This document shows, in pieces, positions 33,069 to 41,247 of a stretch of 64,000 bases of DNA. This DNA comes from Pseudarthrobacter sp. NamE5 (GTDB lineage Bacteria; Actinomycetota; Actinomycetes; Actinomycetales; Micrococcaceae), in contig NZ_VAHO01000009.1 of the NCBI RefSeq assembly GCF_005796225.1, positions 1 to 64,000 of the forward strand, read 5' to 3'. Every line of letters starts with the position of its first letter. The stretch's first letter is position 1. The notes under the pieces are model-generated. The model searched no databases. It was not told the DNA's origin and saw nothing but the letters and a program-made list of their open reading frames with translations. Both the position numbers and the translations under genes were made by a program.

Positions 33069-34202
33069 ATGAGCACCGCAACAGCCCCCGCAAGCACCAC
33101 CGCCGGCACCAAAGCCGCAAAGTCGACGTCGAACCTGCGCGTCAGCGAATTCACGGCGCTGCCCACACCGTCCGAACTCATCGCGGAACTGCCGCTGGAT
33201 GCCCGGGTGGCAGGCGTCGTCGAACGGGGCCGCGACGAAGTCCGGGCTGTCATGGACGGCGTGGACGACCGCCTCCTGGTGATCGTTGGCCCCTGCTCCA
33301 TCCATGACCCCGAAGCGGGGCTGGAGTACGCCCGCCGCCTGGTCAGCCAGGCCGAGAAACACCGGGAAGACCTGCTGATCGTCATGCGGACCTACTTCGA
33401 AAAGCCGCGCACCACCGTGGGCTGGAAGGGCCTGATCAATGATCCGCGGCTGGACGGCAGCCATGACATGGTGACCGGCCTCCGCACCGCCCGGCACTTC
33501 CTGCAGCAGGTCACCGTGCTGGGGCTGCCCACCGCCACGGAGTTCCTCGAACCAATCAGCCCCCAGTACATGGCGGACCTGATCTCCTGGGGCGCCATTG
33601 GTGCCCGCACCACCGAGAGCCAGATCCACCGCCAGCTCGCCTCCGGCCTCTCCATGCCCATCGGCTTCAAGAACGGCACCGACGGGGACCTCCAGGTGGC
33701 CATCGACGCCTGCGGTGCGGCCGCTGCGGCCCAGGCCTTCCTCGGAATCGACGGCGACGGCCGGGCAGCACTCGTGGCCACCGCCGGAAACCCTGACACA
33801 CACGTCATCCTGCGGGGCGGACGGAAGGGGCCGAACTACTCAGCGGCCGACGTCGAGGCTGCCTCGGCCAAGCTGGCTGGTAAGCAGCTGAACCCGCGCC
33901 TCATTGTCGATGCCAGCCACGCCAACAGCGGCAAGAGCCACCACCGCCAGGCTGAAGTGGCACTGGAGATCGGGGCGCAACTGGAAGACGGCGGCGCCTC
34001 CGCCCAGGCTATTGCCGGCGTCATGCTCGAAAGCTTCCTGGTGGGCGGCGCCCAGAACCTCGACGTCGCCGCACATGCCGCGGGAGAGTCGGAGCTGGTG
34101 TACGGGCAAAGCGTCACTGACGCCTGCATGGACTGGGACGTTTCCGTCTCCGTGCTGGACCAACTCGCCGCCAGTGCACGCAAGCGGAGGGAAGCGAATT
34201 AG
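33069..34202 (+). CDS. aroF: 3-deoxy-7-phosphoheptulonate synthase, class I
   Basis: This 377-residue class I DAHP synthase condenses phosphoenolpyruvate with erythrose-4-phosphate, the first step of the shikimate pathway. Key motifs are GPCSIHDPEAG, MRTYFEKPRTTVGWKG, KNGTDGDLQVA and DASHANSGKSH. The ATG at 33069 is chosen from the conserved length and an AGGA element; about 25 Ser/Thr/Ala-rich residues precede the core. It is preceded by an aromatic leader-peptide attenuator, so expression should respond to aromatic amino acid supply. The gene symbol follows the class I naming used in corynebacteria. Confidence 0.92.
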   Translation: MSTATAPASTTAGTKAAKSTSNLRVSEFTALPTPSELIAELPLDARVAGVVERGRDEVRAVMDGVDDRLLVIVGPCSIHDPEAGLEYARRLVSQAEKHREDLLIVMRTYFEKPRTTVGWKGLINDPRLDGSHDMVTGLRTARHFLQQVTVLGLPTATEFLEPISPQYMADLISWGAIGARTTESQIHRQLASGLSMPIGFKNGTDGDLQVAIDACGAAAAAQAFLGIDGDGRAALVATAGNPDTHVILRGGRKGPNYSAADVEAASAKLAGKQLNPRLIVDASHANSGKSHHRQAEVALEIGAQLEDGGASAQAIAGVMLESFLVGGAQNLDVAAHAAGESELVYGQSVTDACMDWDVSVSVLDQLAASARKRREAN

Positions 34203-34216
34203 GGGTTCCCGCTACT

Positions 34217-34253
34217 TTCACTTCTGCCACAGGAACATCTAGAGTATCTAGAT
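34217..34253 (+). promoter_or_regulatory. Candidate bldC promoter with palindrome
   Basis: TTCACT (34217-34222) and TAGAGT (34240-34245) are 17 bases apart. The -10 lies in a 17-base inverted repeat, ATCTAGA-GTA-TCTAGAT (34237-34253), which could be a regulatory binding site. Confidence 0.4.
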
Positions 34254-34345
34254 AGGTGGTTGGTGGATGGCTCAGCATCGGAACACCGCATTGGCACGTA
34301 CCTGGGGTGACTGTTGTCCATCCGTCAGCAAAGGAATATAGGGAA

Positions 34346-34558
34346 ATGTCGGCAGAACAGAACTTCTCCAACGCGAAGTTCCTTACCGTGGCTGAAGTTG
34401 CCCAGGTCATGCGCGTCTCCAAGATGACCGTGTACCGGCTGGTCCACTCCGGTGAGATGCCGGCAGTGCGGTTCGGCCGCTCCTACCGGGTACCGGAGCA
34501 GGCCGTGGAGCAGTACCTCAAGGGTGCCGTGGTGGACGGCCACACGGAGACCGCCTGA
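34346..34558 (+). CDS. bldC: BldC-like MerR-type DNA-binding protein
   Basis: This 70-residue protein is a single winged helix of the MerR/excisionase type: FLTVAEVAQVMRVSKMTVYRL followed by the wing GEMPAVRFGRSYRVPEQAVEQYL. Length and sequence match BldC, a conserved actinobacterial developmental regulator that binds DNA as head-to-tail oligomers. ATG 34346 has AGGGAA immediately upstream; a longer frame from 34256 lacks conservation. The following genes (bS22, HAD hydrolase, glutaredoxin, rex) keep a common actinobacterial order. Confidence 0.9.
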   Translation: MSAEQNFSNAKFLTVAEVAQVMRVSKMTVYRLVHSGEMPAVRFGRSYRVPEQAVEQYLKGAVVDGHTETA

Positions 34559-34709
34559 CAAGCCTGTCCTGAGCGGCCTCCGGGAAGCGGTACCCTGTTA
34601 AGGAACGTTTTACGTCATTGTAAGAATCTGTCAGTTGTTCAGTTCGTAGCCTCGTCCACGAACCACTTCCATCAGACAGGTACTGCATCTAGTTTGGTAA
34701 GGAACTTTC

Positions 34710-34808
34710 GTGGGTTCAGTTATTAAGAAGCGTCGCAAGCGTATGGCCAAGAAGAAGCACCGCAAGCTGCTTCGCAAGACCCGTCACCAGCGCCGCAACA
34801 AGAAGTAG
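34710..34808 (+). CDS. Ribosomal protein bS22 (AURKAIP1/COX24 domain)
   Basis: This is a 32-residue, extremely basic protein (MGSVIKKRRKRMAKKKHRK at the N-terminus, then LLRKTRHQRRNKK). It is nearly identical in character to the small actinobacterial 30S protein described as bS22 in mycobacteria, which binds near the decoding region. It starts with GTG at 34710 with AAGGA about six bases upstream, and it is followed by a strong terminator. It is easily missed because of its size. Confidence 0.9.
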   Translation: MGSVIKKRRKRMAKKKHRKLLRKTRHQRRNKK

Positions 34809-34827
34809 AGATATTTCGGACAGCGTA

Positions 34828-34866
34828 GAAATGCCCGCCGCCTTCCAGCGGCGGGCATTTCTGTTT
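34828..34866 (+). terminator. Intrinsic terminator after bS22
   Basis: A perfect 14-pair stem (34828-34841 with 34848-34861) has a six-base loop CTTCCA and is followed by TGTTTCC. It lies 20 bases after the bS22 stop codon. Confidence 0.85.
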
Positions 34867-34870
34867 CCAG

Positions 34871-34933
34871 CCCCCAACTAGGTAGCAGCAGATGTCGTTA
34901 TGGGGGCTCATAACGACATCTGCTGCTACCTAG
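34871..34933. repeat. Long palindromic repeat, copy A
   Basis: Arms 34878-34902 and 34909-34933 are perfectly complementary over 25 bases with a six-base loop GGGGCT. The first 27 bases (34871-34897) are identical to the left side of copy B at 62959. The right arm ends in the stop codon of the leftward HAD hydrolase gene, so the element may also terminate that transcript. Confidence 0.85.
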
Positions 34934-35748
34934 ATGCGGGGGCCGCGGATGCGGGCGAAGCCTTTCCACAGCCCGTAGACGGCGCCGCCGGCCGTCGCCG
35001 CCTTGAGCCCGAACGTGGCTGCCCGGCGTCCTGCCCGGAAGTCGTAGACGGGCCAGTTGTGGTCCCGCGCATGGCGGCGCAGGCGGGAATCCGGATTGAT
35101 GGCCACCGGGTGGCCCACCAGGGACAGCAGCGGGATGTCATTGTAGGAGTCGCTGTAGGCCCAGCAGCGCTTGAGGTCCAGGTCTTCGGCCTCCGCGATG
35201 CCCTGGACAGCCACTGCCTTGGCGGAGCCGTGCAGGATGTCCCCGACCAGCCGGCCCGTGTACATCCCGTCGGAGATTTCGCCCACCGTGCCCAGGGCCC
35301 CGGTGAGTCCCAGCCTGGTGGAGATCACTGTGGCCACCTCGATGGGGGTGGCGGTCACCAGCCATACCCGCCGCCCCACCCGCAGGTGCTGCTCGGCGAG
35401 GGCCTTGGCGCCGGGCCAGATCCTGGAGGCAATCATTTCGTCGTACACTTCTTCACCCAGGGCCTTGATGTCCTCAACGGTGATGCCGGCGGCCAGGGTC
35501 AGGGCGGAGTCGCGGACTGCATGGACGTCGTCCATGTTCTCCCCGCGGGCCATGAACTTGAGCTGCTTCCATGCAAAGCCGGCCGCCTGGGCCATGGTGA
35601 ACGCGCCGCGCTGGTGCATCTTGCGTGCGACGTGGAAGAGGCTGGCACCGCGCATCAGGGTGTTGTCCACATCGAAGAACGCCGCCTCGCCGGGCTGCGG
35701 CGCAGCAACCGGCTTGGTGACTACGGCGACGTATTTCTCCTCGGGCAT
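34930..35748 (-). CDS. HAD-superfamily hydrolase, subfamily IB (SerB-like)
   Basis: This 272-residue HAD phosphatase has motif I FFDVDNTL (Asp26, Asp28), motif II around WLVTATP, and motif III/IV AYSDSYNDIPLL. An inserted helical cap of the SerB/HAD-IB type lies between. A C-terminal hydrophobic stretch (AATFGLKAATAGGAVYGLW) may touch the membrane. The ATG at 35748 is chosen because a TAGACT -10 ends seven bases before it, indicating a leaderless message. Relatives occur beside glutaredoxin and rex in actinobacteria; the substrate is unknown. The stop codon overlaps repeat copy A. Confidence 0.85.
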   Translation of the reverse strand: MPEEKYVAVVTKPVAAPQPGEAAFFDVDNTLMRGASLFHVARKMHQRGAFTMAQAAGFAWKQLKFMARGENMDDVHAVRDSALTLAAGITVEDIKALGEEVYDEMIASRIWPGAKALAEQHLRVGRRVWLVTATPIEVATVISTRLGLTGALGTVGEISDGMYTGRLVGDILHGSAKAVAVQGIAEAEDLDLKRCWAYSDSYNDIPLLSLVGHPVAINPDSRLRRHARDHNWPVYDFRAGRRAATFGLKAATAGGAVYGLWKGFARIRGPRI

Positions 35749-35838
35749 GAACTTGAGTCTAGTCAATCCACTATGCATTCCCTTGCGCTGCTGCACCCCA
35801 GCGTCGCCGGGCACCGCGAACGGGGATACGGTTAAGGT

Positions 35839-36093
35839 ATGGCCATACCCCGCGTTGTCCTGATCACCAAAGCAGACTGCCACCTTTGCCAGGACGCGCG
35901 CGACGCCGTCGGGCGGGTTACTGCCGCCCTGGGGCTTGAGTGGAGCGAAGCGCCGGTGGACCACCAGCCGGAACTTCGCGAGCGCTTCGCAGAGGAAATT
36001 CCGGTGGTCCTGGTGGACGGCGTGCAGCGGGATTTCTGGAAGATTGACGAAGCCCGGCTCGAACGGGTGCTCCAACGCGCCATGGCGCAGTAG
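35839..36093 (+). CDS. Glutaredoxin-like protein (DUF836)
   Basis: This 84-residue thioredoxin-fold protein has an N-terminal CHLC redox motif (Cys14, Cys17), the cis-proline region EEIPVVLVDG and a C-terminal helix. The -10-like TACGGT ends six bases before the ATG, so translation is probably leaderless. The gene lies between the HAD hydrolase and rex. It may act in thiol-disulfide exchange, but its partner is unknown. Confidence 0.85.
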   Translation: MAIPRVVLITKADCHLCQDARDAVGRVTAALGLEWSEAPVDHQPELRERFAEEIPVVLVDGVQRDFWKIDEARLERVLQRAMAQ

Positions 36094-36197
36094 GCCAACG
36101 GTACCTATGACGGCGCGAACAATGGTGTCACCTGCTTTGTTGGCATCGCGGGCGGGGCTCTAGAGTGGAGTCACAACGCAATGCGAGGGAGGGGCTG

Positions 36198-36923
36198 GTG
36201 AGTTCGCTGGATTCAACTCCCCACGCTGTCCCGGACCTGTCCGACGCCGCTTCCACCGCTGGTGCCGCAGCCGCTGCCGGTGCTAAGCAGATTCCGCCCG
36301 CTGCCGTGGCCCGGCTGACCCTTTACCTGCGCGCACTCAATACCCTGCTGGCGGAGGGCGTGGAACGGGTTTCCTCCGAGTCCTTGGCAGAGGCCTCCGG
36401 CGTCAGCTCCTCGACCCTGCGCAAGGACCTCTCCCACGTCGGTTCCTACGGAACCAGGGGCGTGGGTTATGAGGTGCAGTACCTCAGCCGGCACATAGCC
36501 GCCGCCCTTGGCTTAACGCATGACTGGAAAGTGGCCATCGTCGGTGCCGGCAACCTGGGCAAGGCGCTGGCACGGTACGGCGGCTTCGAGTCCCGCGGGT
36601 TCGACGTCGTGGCCATCTTTGATGCCGACCAGATGGTGATAGGCAACGAGGTGGGCTGGCTGCGCGTCAGCGACGTGGCCGACCTGGAGACTGTGCTGCA
36701 TCGAACCGGAGCGAACATGGTGGTGCTGGCCCTGCCTGCCGCTGTTGCCCAGGATGTCTGCGACCGTGTAGTGGCGGCCGGCGTGCACAGCGTCCTGAGC
36801 TTCGCCCCGGTGATGCTCCAGGTTCCTGAGGGGGTCAACCTCCGCAAGGTGGACATGGCTACCGAGCTGCAGATCCTGGCCTACCACGCGCAACGGGCGC
36901 AGGCCCCGGAGCAGACCGCCTAG
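36198..36923 (+). CDS. rex: Redox-sensing transcriptional repressor Rex
   Basis: This 241-residue Rex protein has an N-terminal winged helix (about residues 32-90, with SESLAEASGVSSSTLRKDLSH truncated here to its core SSSTLRKDLS). An NADH-binding Rossmann domain follows (IVGAGNLGKAL near residue 114). It senses the NADH/NAD ratio and represses respiration and fermentation genes. GTG 36198 is preceded by GGGAGGGG. An extra 30 Ala-rich residues precede the DNA-binding domain. It is convergent with the DUF4064-like gene. Confidence 0.93.
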   Translation: MSSLDSTPHAVPDLSDAASTAGAAAAAGAKQIPPAAVARLTLYLRALNTLLAEGVERVSSESLAEASGVSSSTLRKDLSHVGSYGTRGVGYEVQYLSRHIAAALGLTHDWKVAIVGAGNLGKALARYGGFESRGFDVVAIFDADQMVIGNEVGWLRVSDVADLETVLHRTGANMVVLALPAAVAQDVCDRVVAAGVHSVLSFAPVMLQVPEGVNLRKVDMATELQILAYHAQRAQAPEQTA

Positions 36924-36970
36924 GATTCGGCGCCCGGGACCCACGCCCGCAGGGGTGGTTGGTGCGCGTC

Positions 36971-37756
36971 CTACCGGCCGTACGGGTTGCCCATGCCGCC
37001 GCCGTAGGGATTGGCGAACGGCTGCTGCCGCCTGAAATACGGAGCGGCTGCCGGCAGGTACAGCAGCACGATGGCCGCGATTCCCAGCAGGGTGCCCAGG
37101 GTGGCGATGCTGGGCGGGCCGAAAAGGCCGAAAACGGAAAGCGCCGCGAACACGGTGCCCAGGATACGGGCCCAGTTCTTGCCCTTGCGGACAAAGAACG
37201 CCACGAGGAGATACAGGGCCAGGCCGATGATGGCGAACACCACCAGGGTTCCGGCGATGACGCCCTTCATATCCTCATAGGTGACGCCGGCCCCGCTGCC
37301 CTCAACCTGGTCTTCGAACACGTCCCGGAACATGGGATCGTCCAGGGTGGCCAGGCCGGTCAGCGTGGAAATCACGAAGATCACCGCAGATGCGATCAAC
37401 AGCCAGAACGAAATGTTCACCAGCTGGGGAACACCACCGGTTCCGGACGGCTGCGGCTGCTCGGACGGGTACTGGGCATAGGGGGACTGGCCGTACGGAG
37501 ACTGGCCGAACTGCTGCTGCCCGTAGCCTGGAGCTGCTGGAGGGTTCTGGCCGTACTGGGGGAGGTTTTGCCCGTACTGGGGTGCGTTCTGCCCGTACTG
37601 GGGTGTGCCGGAGTTCTGGCCGTACTGCGGCGGGTTTTGCCCGTACTGCGGAGCGCCGGACTGGCCGTACTGCGGCGGGTTCTGGCCGTAGCGGGGAGTC
37701 TCGCCGCCGGACTCGGGATCGTTCGGAACGGGAGGCGGGACAGGGGGAGTGCTCAT
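36971..37756 (-). CDS. DUF4064-like membrane protein with YGQ repeats
   Basis: This 261-residue protein has an N-terminal cytoplasmic part of about 110 residues made of degenerate repeats of PQYGQN/PPQYGQ, probably disordered. Four transmembrane helices follow. The segment VRKGKNWARILGTVF and the end LYLPAAAPYFRR recur in the neighbour at 37866, so the two are paralogs. ATG 37756 has AAAGGA seven bases upstream. Function is unknown; Pro/Gln/Tyr repeat tails of this kind are common on actinobacterial membrane proteins. Confidence 0.75.
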   Translation of the reverse strand: MSTPPVPPPVPNDPESGGETPRYGQNPPQYGQSGAPQYGQNPPQYGQNSGTPQYGQNAPQYGQNLPQYGQNPPAAPGYGQQQFGQSPYGQSPYAQYPSEQPQPSGTGGVPQLVNISFWLLIASAVIFVISTLTGLATLDDPMFRDVFEDQVEGSGAGVTYEDMKGVIAGTLVVFAIIGLALYLLVAFFVRKGKNWARILGTVFAALSVFGLFGPPSIATLGTLLGIAAIVLLYLPAAAPYFRRQQPFANPYGGGMGNPYGR

Positions 37757-37865
37757 CAGCGGTCCTTTGGCATGTCGGGTTGCAGGTAGGCTGCCGGGAT
37801 CGGTCCTGTACCCTACCCCCAGCATGGCTTAAGTCCACCGTACCCCCGGGCGGGCGGCTTGGGGA

Positions 37866-38333
37866 TCATTCGGCAGAGGTATTCCGCTGCGCTGCGGCTG
37901 CCGCAAAGTAGGCCCGGGACGCTGGCAGCCAAAGAAGCACGGCGGCAACCAGGCTGATGAGGAAGGCAATCCAGTTGCCCGCCTGTCCCACGCCCATGGC
38001 GCCATTGGCCACGGCCAGTACCAGGGTGGCCCCGGACAGTGCCGTCAGCGCCAGCCGTGCCCAGTTCCTGCCGGCTTTCATCCTGACCGCAAGCACCATT
38101 TGCACAACCCCCACTGCGGCGGCCAGCAGCATCAGGGTGACGACGGCGGCAGCGGTTGAGGGTGCTGCAGAAAAAAGCACCAGCGATGCCAGCATTCCCA
38201 AGAGCCCGCCGAGCATGCCCAGGATGCCGCCGATAAGCCAGATCCAGAACGAGACCTTGATTTCGGTGGGGCGGCCTGCAACCGAGAACAGCGAACCGAG
38301 GACGCCCTGCCGCGGGCCGGAAGTGTAGCTCAT
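37866..38333 (-). CDS. Small four-helix membrane protein, paralog of the DUF4064-like neighbour
   Basis: This is a 155-residue protein with four predicted helices. VRMKAGRNWARLALTAL and LWLPASRAYF correspond to VRKGKNWARILGTVF and LYLPAAAPYF in the neighbouring protein, but the YGQ repeat tail is absent. The ATG at 38333 is preferred because TACAGT ends seven bases upstream, suggesting a leaderless message; a GTG three codons earlier at 38342 is the alternative. Function is unknown. Confidence 0.7.
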   Translation of the reverse strand: MSYTSGPRQGVLGSLFSVAGRPTEIKVSFWIWLIGGILGMLGGLLGMLASLVLFSAAPSTAAAVVTLMLLAAAVGVVQMVLAVRMKAGRNWARLALTALSGATLVLAVANGAMGVGQAGNWIAFLISLVAAVLLWLPASRAYFAAAAAQRNTSAE

Positions 38334-38364
38334 GGCGTTCACTGTAGTCCCGCCGTCGTCTGTT

Positions 38365-38414
38365 AAAACACGGCCACCCCGGTGCCGCCTGGAAGCGGGT
38401 GCCGGGGTGGCCGC
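38365..38414 (-). terminator. Intrinsic terminator of the YceI gene
   Basis: A 12-pair G/C-rich stem (38371-38382 with 38402-38413) encloses a second, inner inverted repeat. Reading leftward it is followed by TGTTTT, as expected for the end of the leftward yceI transcript. Confidence 0.8.
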
Positions 38415-38434
38415 GTTCTATAAGGAGTAACTGC

Positions 38435-38983
38435 TTACGCTGCAGGAGCGATGAAGGCCAGTTCCAGGTTGATGGCAACCTTGTCGCTGACCAGGACGCC
38501 GCCGGTCTCGAGGACGGCGTTCCAAGTGAGGCCGAAGTCCTTGCGGCTGATGGTGGTCTCGGCGGAGACGCCGGCGCGGGTGTTGCCGAACGGGTCCACG
38601 GCCACACCGTTGAACTCGGTTTCGAGGGTGACGGGGCGGGTGACGCCCTTGATGGTCAGGTCGCCCATCAGTTCGTAACTGTTGCCCTTGGCTACCAGGT
38701 TGTTGGAGACGAAGGACATTTCGGGGAACTTCTCCACGTCGAAGAAGTCTTCACCCTTGACGTGGCCGTCGCGGTTAGCGTCGCCGGAATCGAAGCTGGC
38801 GGTCTGGATGGTGGCGTTGATCCTGGAATCGGCTACATTCCCGGCGAGTTCCAGGGTTGCGGCTGCTTCCTTGAACTGGCCACGGACCTTGCTGATGCCG
38901 GCGTGGCGGACGGTGAAGCCGATCTCGCTGTGGGAGTTGTCCAGGACCCAGGTGCCGGTGGTGACGTCTGCGGGAAGTGCCAT
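38435..38983 (-). CDS. YceI-family protein
   Basis: This 182-residue lipocalin-like beta-barrel protein belongs to the YceI family, which binds isoprenoid-type lipids such as polyprenyl quinones. The family pattern is clear: TWVLDNSHSEIGFTVRH at the start, FFDVEKFPEMSF in the middle and KDFGLTWN near the end. No signal peptide is present, unlike E. coli YceI, so it is cytoplasmic as in many actinobacteria. ATG 38983 has AAGGAG at ideal spacing. A MarR-like operator lies in its upstream region. Confidence 0.92.
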   Translation of the reverse strand: MALPADVTTGTWVLDNSHSEIGFTVRHAGISKVRGQFKEAAATLELAGNVADSRINATIQTASFDSGDANRDGHVKGEDFFDVEKFPEMSFVSNNLVAKGNSYELMGDLTIKGVTRPVTLETEFNGVAVDPFGNTRAGVSAETTISRKDFGLTWNAVLETGGVLVSDKVAINLELAFIAPAA

Positions 38984-39027
38984 GATGTTGCTCCTTAGAA
39001 TTGGTGGCGCTGCGGTTCGGTCGTGCT

Positions 39028-39055
39028 GTTGAACTTCATCTGTTGAAGTCTCAAC
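39028..39055. promoter_or_regulatory. MarR-like operator upstream of yceI
   Basis: GTTGAAGTCTCAAC (39042-39055) is an inverted repeat, and a second GTTGAA element begins at 39028, giving two helically phased half sites. Such TTGA/TCAA palindromes are typical MarR-family sites. No marR gene is in the window. Confidence 0.45.
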
Positions 39056-39187
39056 TAACTGCTGCATCTACTATAAACATGCATATGCATCTTTTGTTCC
39101 CGCTCCCGGAACATTTCTTCACAAACTTCAGTTCTACTGGGTGTAGAAAATTTCGGATCGCACGCCATCTTTGAGAAACTGGTAAAC

Positions 39188-39868
39188 ATGCCCCAAGCCA
39201 CTGTCCATTTGCTCCGCCACGGCGAGGTCCACAATCCTGACGGCGTTCTGTACGGAAGGCTGCCTGAATTTCACCTCTCCGAACTGGGGCAGCAGATGGC
39301 ACGCACGCTCGCCGAGCACTTCAGCAGCCGCGCCGCTGCCGGCGCCAGGATCACCTACCTCGCAGCATCACCTTTGGACCGGGCGCAGGAAACGGCCAGG
39401 CCGACGGCGGATGCACTGCGCCTGCAGATCCACACTGACGCGCGGATCATCGAGGCGGAGAACTACTTCGAGGGGATGAAGGTCACCAAGGCGGAACTGC
39501 GCCGCCCCAAACACTGGCCGCGGCTGGTCAATCCGCTGAGGCCCTCCTGGGGAGAGCCCTACAAGAAGCAGGCGGCCCGGGTCATGGCCGCAGCCCGGGA
39601 AGCGCGTTTGCGCGCCATAGAGCTGGCAGCCGGGGACTTTGGGGCGGACGGGCCCGAGGCGATCATGGTGAGCCACCAGCTCCCCATCTGGGCAACCCGC
39701 TTGAGTGCTGAAGGAAAGCCGCTCTGGCACGATCCGCGGAAACGCGAATGCACCCTGACCTCCATCACGTCGCTGGTGTTCGACGACGACGGCGCGCTCC
39801 TGCGCGTGCAGTACAGCGAGCCGGCGGCCTCCCTTCTTCCGGGTGCGGCCAGCACCACTGGAGCCTAG
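39188..39868 (+). CDS. Histidine phosphatase family protein
   Basis: This 226-residue phosphoglycerate-mutase-like phosphatase has the phospho-acceptor motif LLRHGE near residue 9 and the second histidine in MVSHQLPIWA. It sits directly before the cytochrome c maturation genes and ends two bases before the TlpA start. This arrangement is conserved in actinobacteria, but its substrate there is not known to me. Confidence 0.85.
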   Translation: MPQATVHLLRHGEVHNPDGVLYGRLPEFHLSELGQQMARTLAEHFSSRAAAGARITYLAASPLDRAQETARPTADALRLQIHTDARIIEAENYFEGMKVTKAELRRPKHWPRLVNPLRPSWGEPYKKQAARVMAAAREARLRAIELAAGDFGADGPEAIMVSHQLPIWATRLSAEGKPLWHDPRKRECTLTSITSLVFDDDGALLRVQYSEPAASLLPGAASTTGA

Positions 39869-39870
39869 TT

Positions 39871-40482
39871 GTGACCGACAGTAACAACACTTCCCGCCGA
39901 AGCGTGCTTGCCGCCGGCGGACTCGCCCTCGCAGCGCTGACCATGGGCCTGTCCGGGTGCGCGCAGGAGGACGCCCTGGCGCAGCAGGCCAAGGCAGGGG
40001 ACAACAAGAACTATGTGGCCGGAGACGGGTCCGTGACGGAGTTTGCGGCCGGGGACCGCAAGTCCGCCGTCCAGGTCGAGGGCACGCTTTTCAACGGCAC
40101 CACCGTTGCGCCTGCCGACTTCCAGGGCAAAGTGACGGTGTTGAACTTTTGGTTCGCTGCCTGCGCCCCCTGCCGGGTGGAAGCGCCCATCCTCGAGGAG
40201 CTCCACCAGGAGTTTAAGGACCAGGGCGTGCAGTTCCTCGGCGTCAACCTCCGGGACGAGAAGGCCACCGCGGAGGCCTTCGAAAAGACCTTCAACCTCA
40301 CCTACCCCAGCTTTGACGACAAGGACGGCAGTGTCCTCCTGTCCGTGTCCGGGCTGGTGCCGCCCGGCGCGGTTCCCACCACCCTGGTCCTGGACAAGCA
40401 GGGCCGCGTGGCGTCACGGGTCCTGGGCGAAGTCCAGAAGGGCACGTTGAAGGCTCTCATCGCTGCGGCCGTGGCAGAGTAG
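39871..40482 (+). CDS. TlpA/ResA-like thiol-disulfide lipoprotein
   Basis: This 203-residue thioredoxin-fold protein has a twin-arginine-like signal (SRRSVLAAGG) and a lipobox ending LSGC around residue 28. The active site is CAPC at Cys98 and Cys101 (FWFAACAPCRVEAP). It should keep apocytochrome c haem-binding cysteines reduced outside the membrane, receiving electrons from CcdA encoded next. The start is GTG 39871, two bases after the preceding stop. Confidence 0.9.
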   Translation: MTDSNNTSRRSVLAAGGLALAALTMGLSGCAQEDALAQQAKAGDNKNYVAGDGSVTEFAAGDRKSAVQVEGTLFNGTTVAPADFQGKVTVLNFWFAACAPCRVEAPILEELHQEFKDQGVQFLGVNLRDEKATAEAFEKTFNLTYPSFDDKDGSVLLSVSGLVPPGAVPTTLVLDKQGRVASRVLGEVQKGTLKALIAAAVAE

Positions 40483-40491
40483 CGCGGACCC

Positions 40492-41247
40492 ATGAACAGC
40501 CCCTTTGCCGAAGCCATCCTCAATGGCTCACTCCTGCTTGCCATTCCGGTGGCACTGCTCGCCGGATTTGTCTCCTTCCTGTCCCCGTGCGTGCTGCCCC
40601 TGGTTCCCGGCTACCTGGGCTACGTCACCGGGCTCAGTGGAGTGGACCTGCAGAAGCAGAAGCGCGGCCGGATGCTGCTGGGAATCGGCCTGTTCGTGCT
40701 GGGCTTCTCCGTGATCTTCGTCCTCCTGGGAGGCGCTTTCGGCCAGCTGGGGACCCTTATTACCGGCTCGCAGAACGCCTGGATAACGCAGCTTTTGGGC
40801 GTTCTGGTGATCGTCATGGGAATCGTGTTCATGGGCGGCTTCGGCTGGCTGCAGCGGGACGCCAAGATCCATGCCAGGCCTCCGGCAGGGCTTTGGGGTG
40901 CACCGCTGCTGGGCCTGACGTTCGGCCTGGGCTGGGCGCCGTGCATCGGACCCACCTACTCGGCGGTCCAGCTGCTGAGCCTTTCCGGCGGGTCATCCGC
41001 CGCCAAAGGTGCTTTCCTGGCCTTTGTCTACAGCCTGGGCCTGGGGATTCCGTTCCTGCTGATCGCCCTGGCGCTCCGCCGGGGAATGGGCGTGATGGCG
41101 TTCTTCCGCAAGCACCGGGTAGCGATCCAGCGGCTCGGCGGCGGCATCCTGGTCGTGCTCGGCCTGCTGATGGCCAGCGGACTCTGGGGGACCTGGGTGA
41201 CCGAATTGCAGTACTGGTTCCAAACCGATGTGAAGTTGCCGATCTGA
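40492..41247 (+). CDS. ccdA: Cytochrome c biogenesis protein CcdA
   Basis: This 251-residue protein has six transmembrane helices. The two reactive cysteines lie in SPCVLPLVPGYLGYVTG (helix 1) and GWAPCIGPTYS (helix 4). It carries reducing power across the membrane to TlpA/ResA. It is followed by resB with a TGATG overlap, so the cluster is translationally coupled. Confidence 0.93.
   Translation: MNSPFAEAILNGSLLLAIPVALLAGFVSFLSPCVLPLVPGYLGYVTGLSGVDLQKQKRGRMLLGIGLFVLGFSVIFVLLGGAFGQLGTLITGSQNAWITQLLGVLVIVMGIVFMGGFGWLQRDAKIHARPPAGLWGAPLLGLTFGLGWAPCIGPTYSAVQLLSLSGGSSAAKGAFLAFVYSLGLGIPFLLIALALRRGMGVMAFFRKHRVAIQRLGGGILVVLGLLMASGLWGTWVTELQYWFQTDVKLPI

Noticed and set aside
34871..34933. CRISPR-like or attachment-site interpretation of the long palindrome
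   Set aside because: There are only two copies 28 kb apart, no spacers, no cas genes, no integrase and no tRNA nearby.
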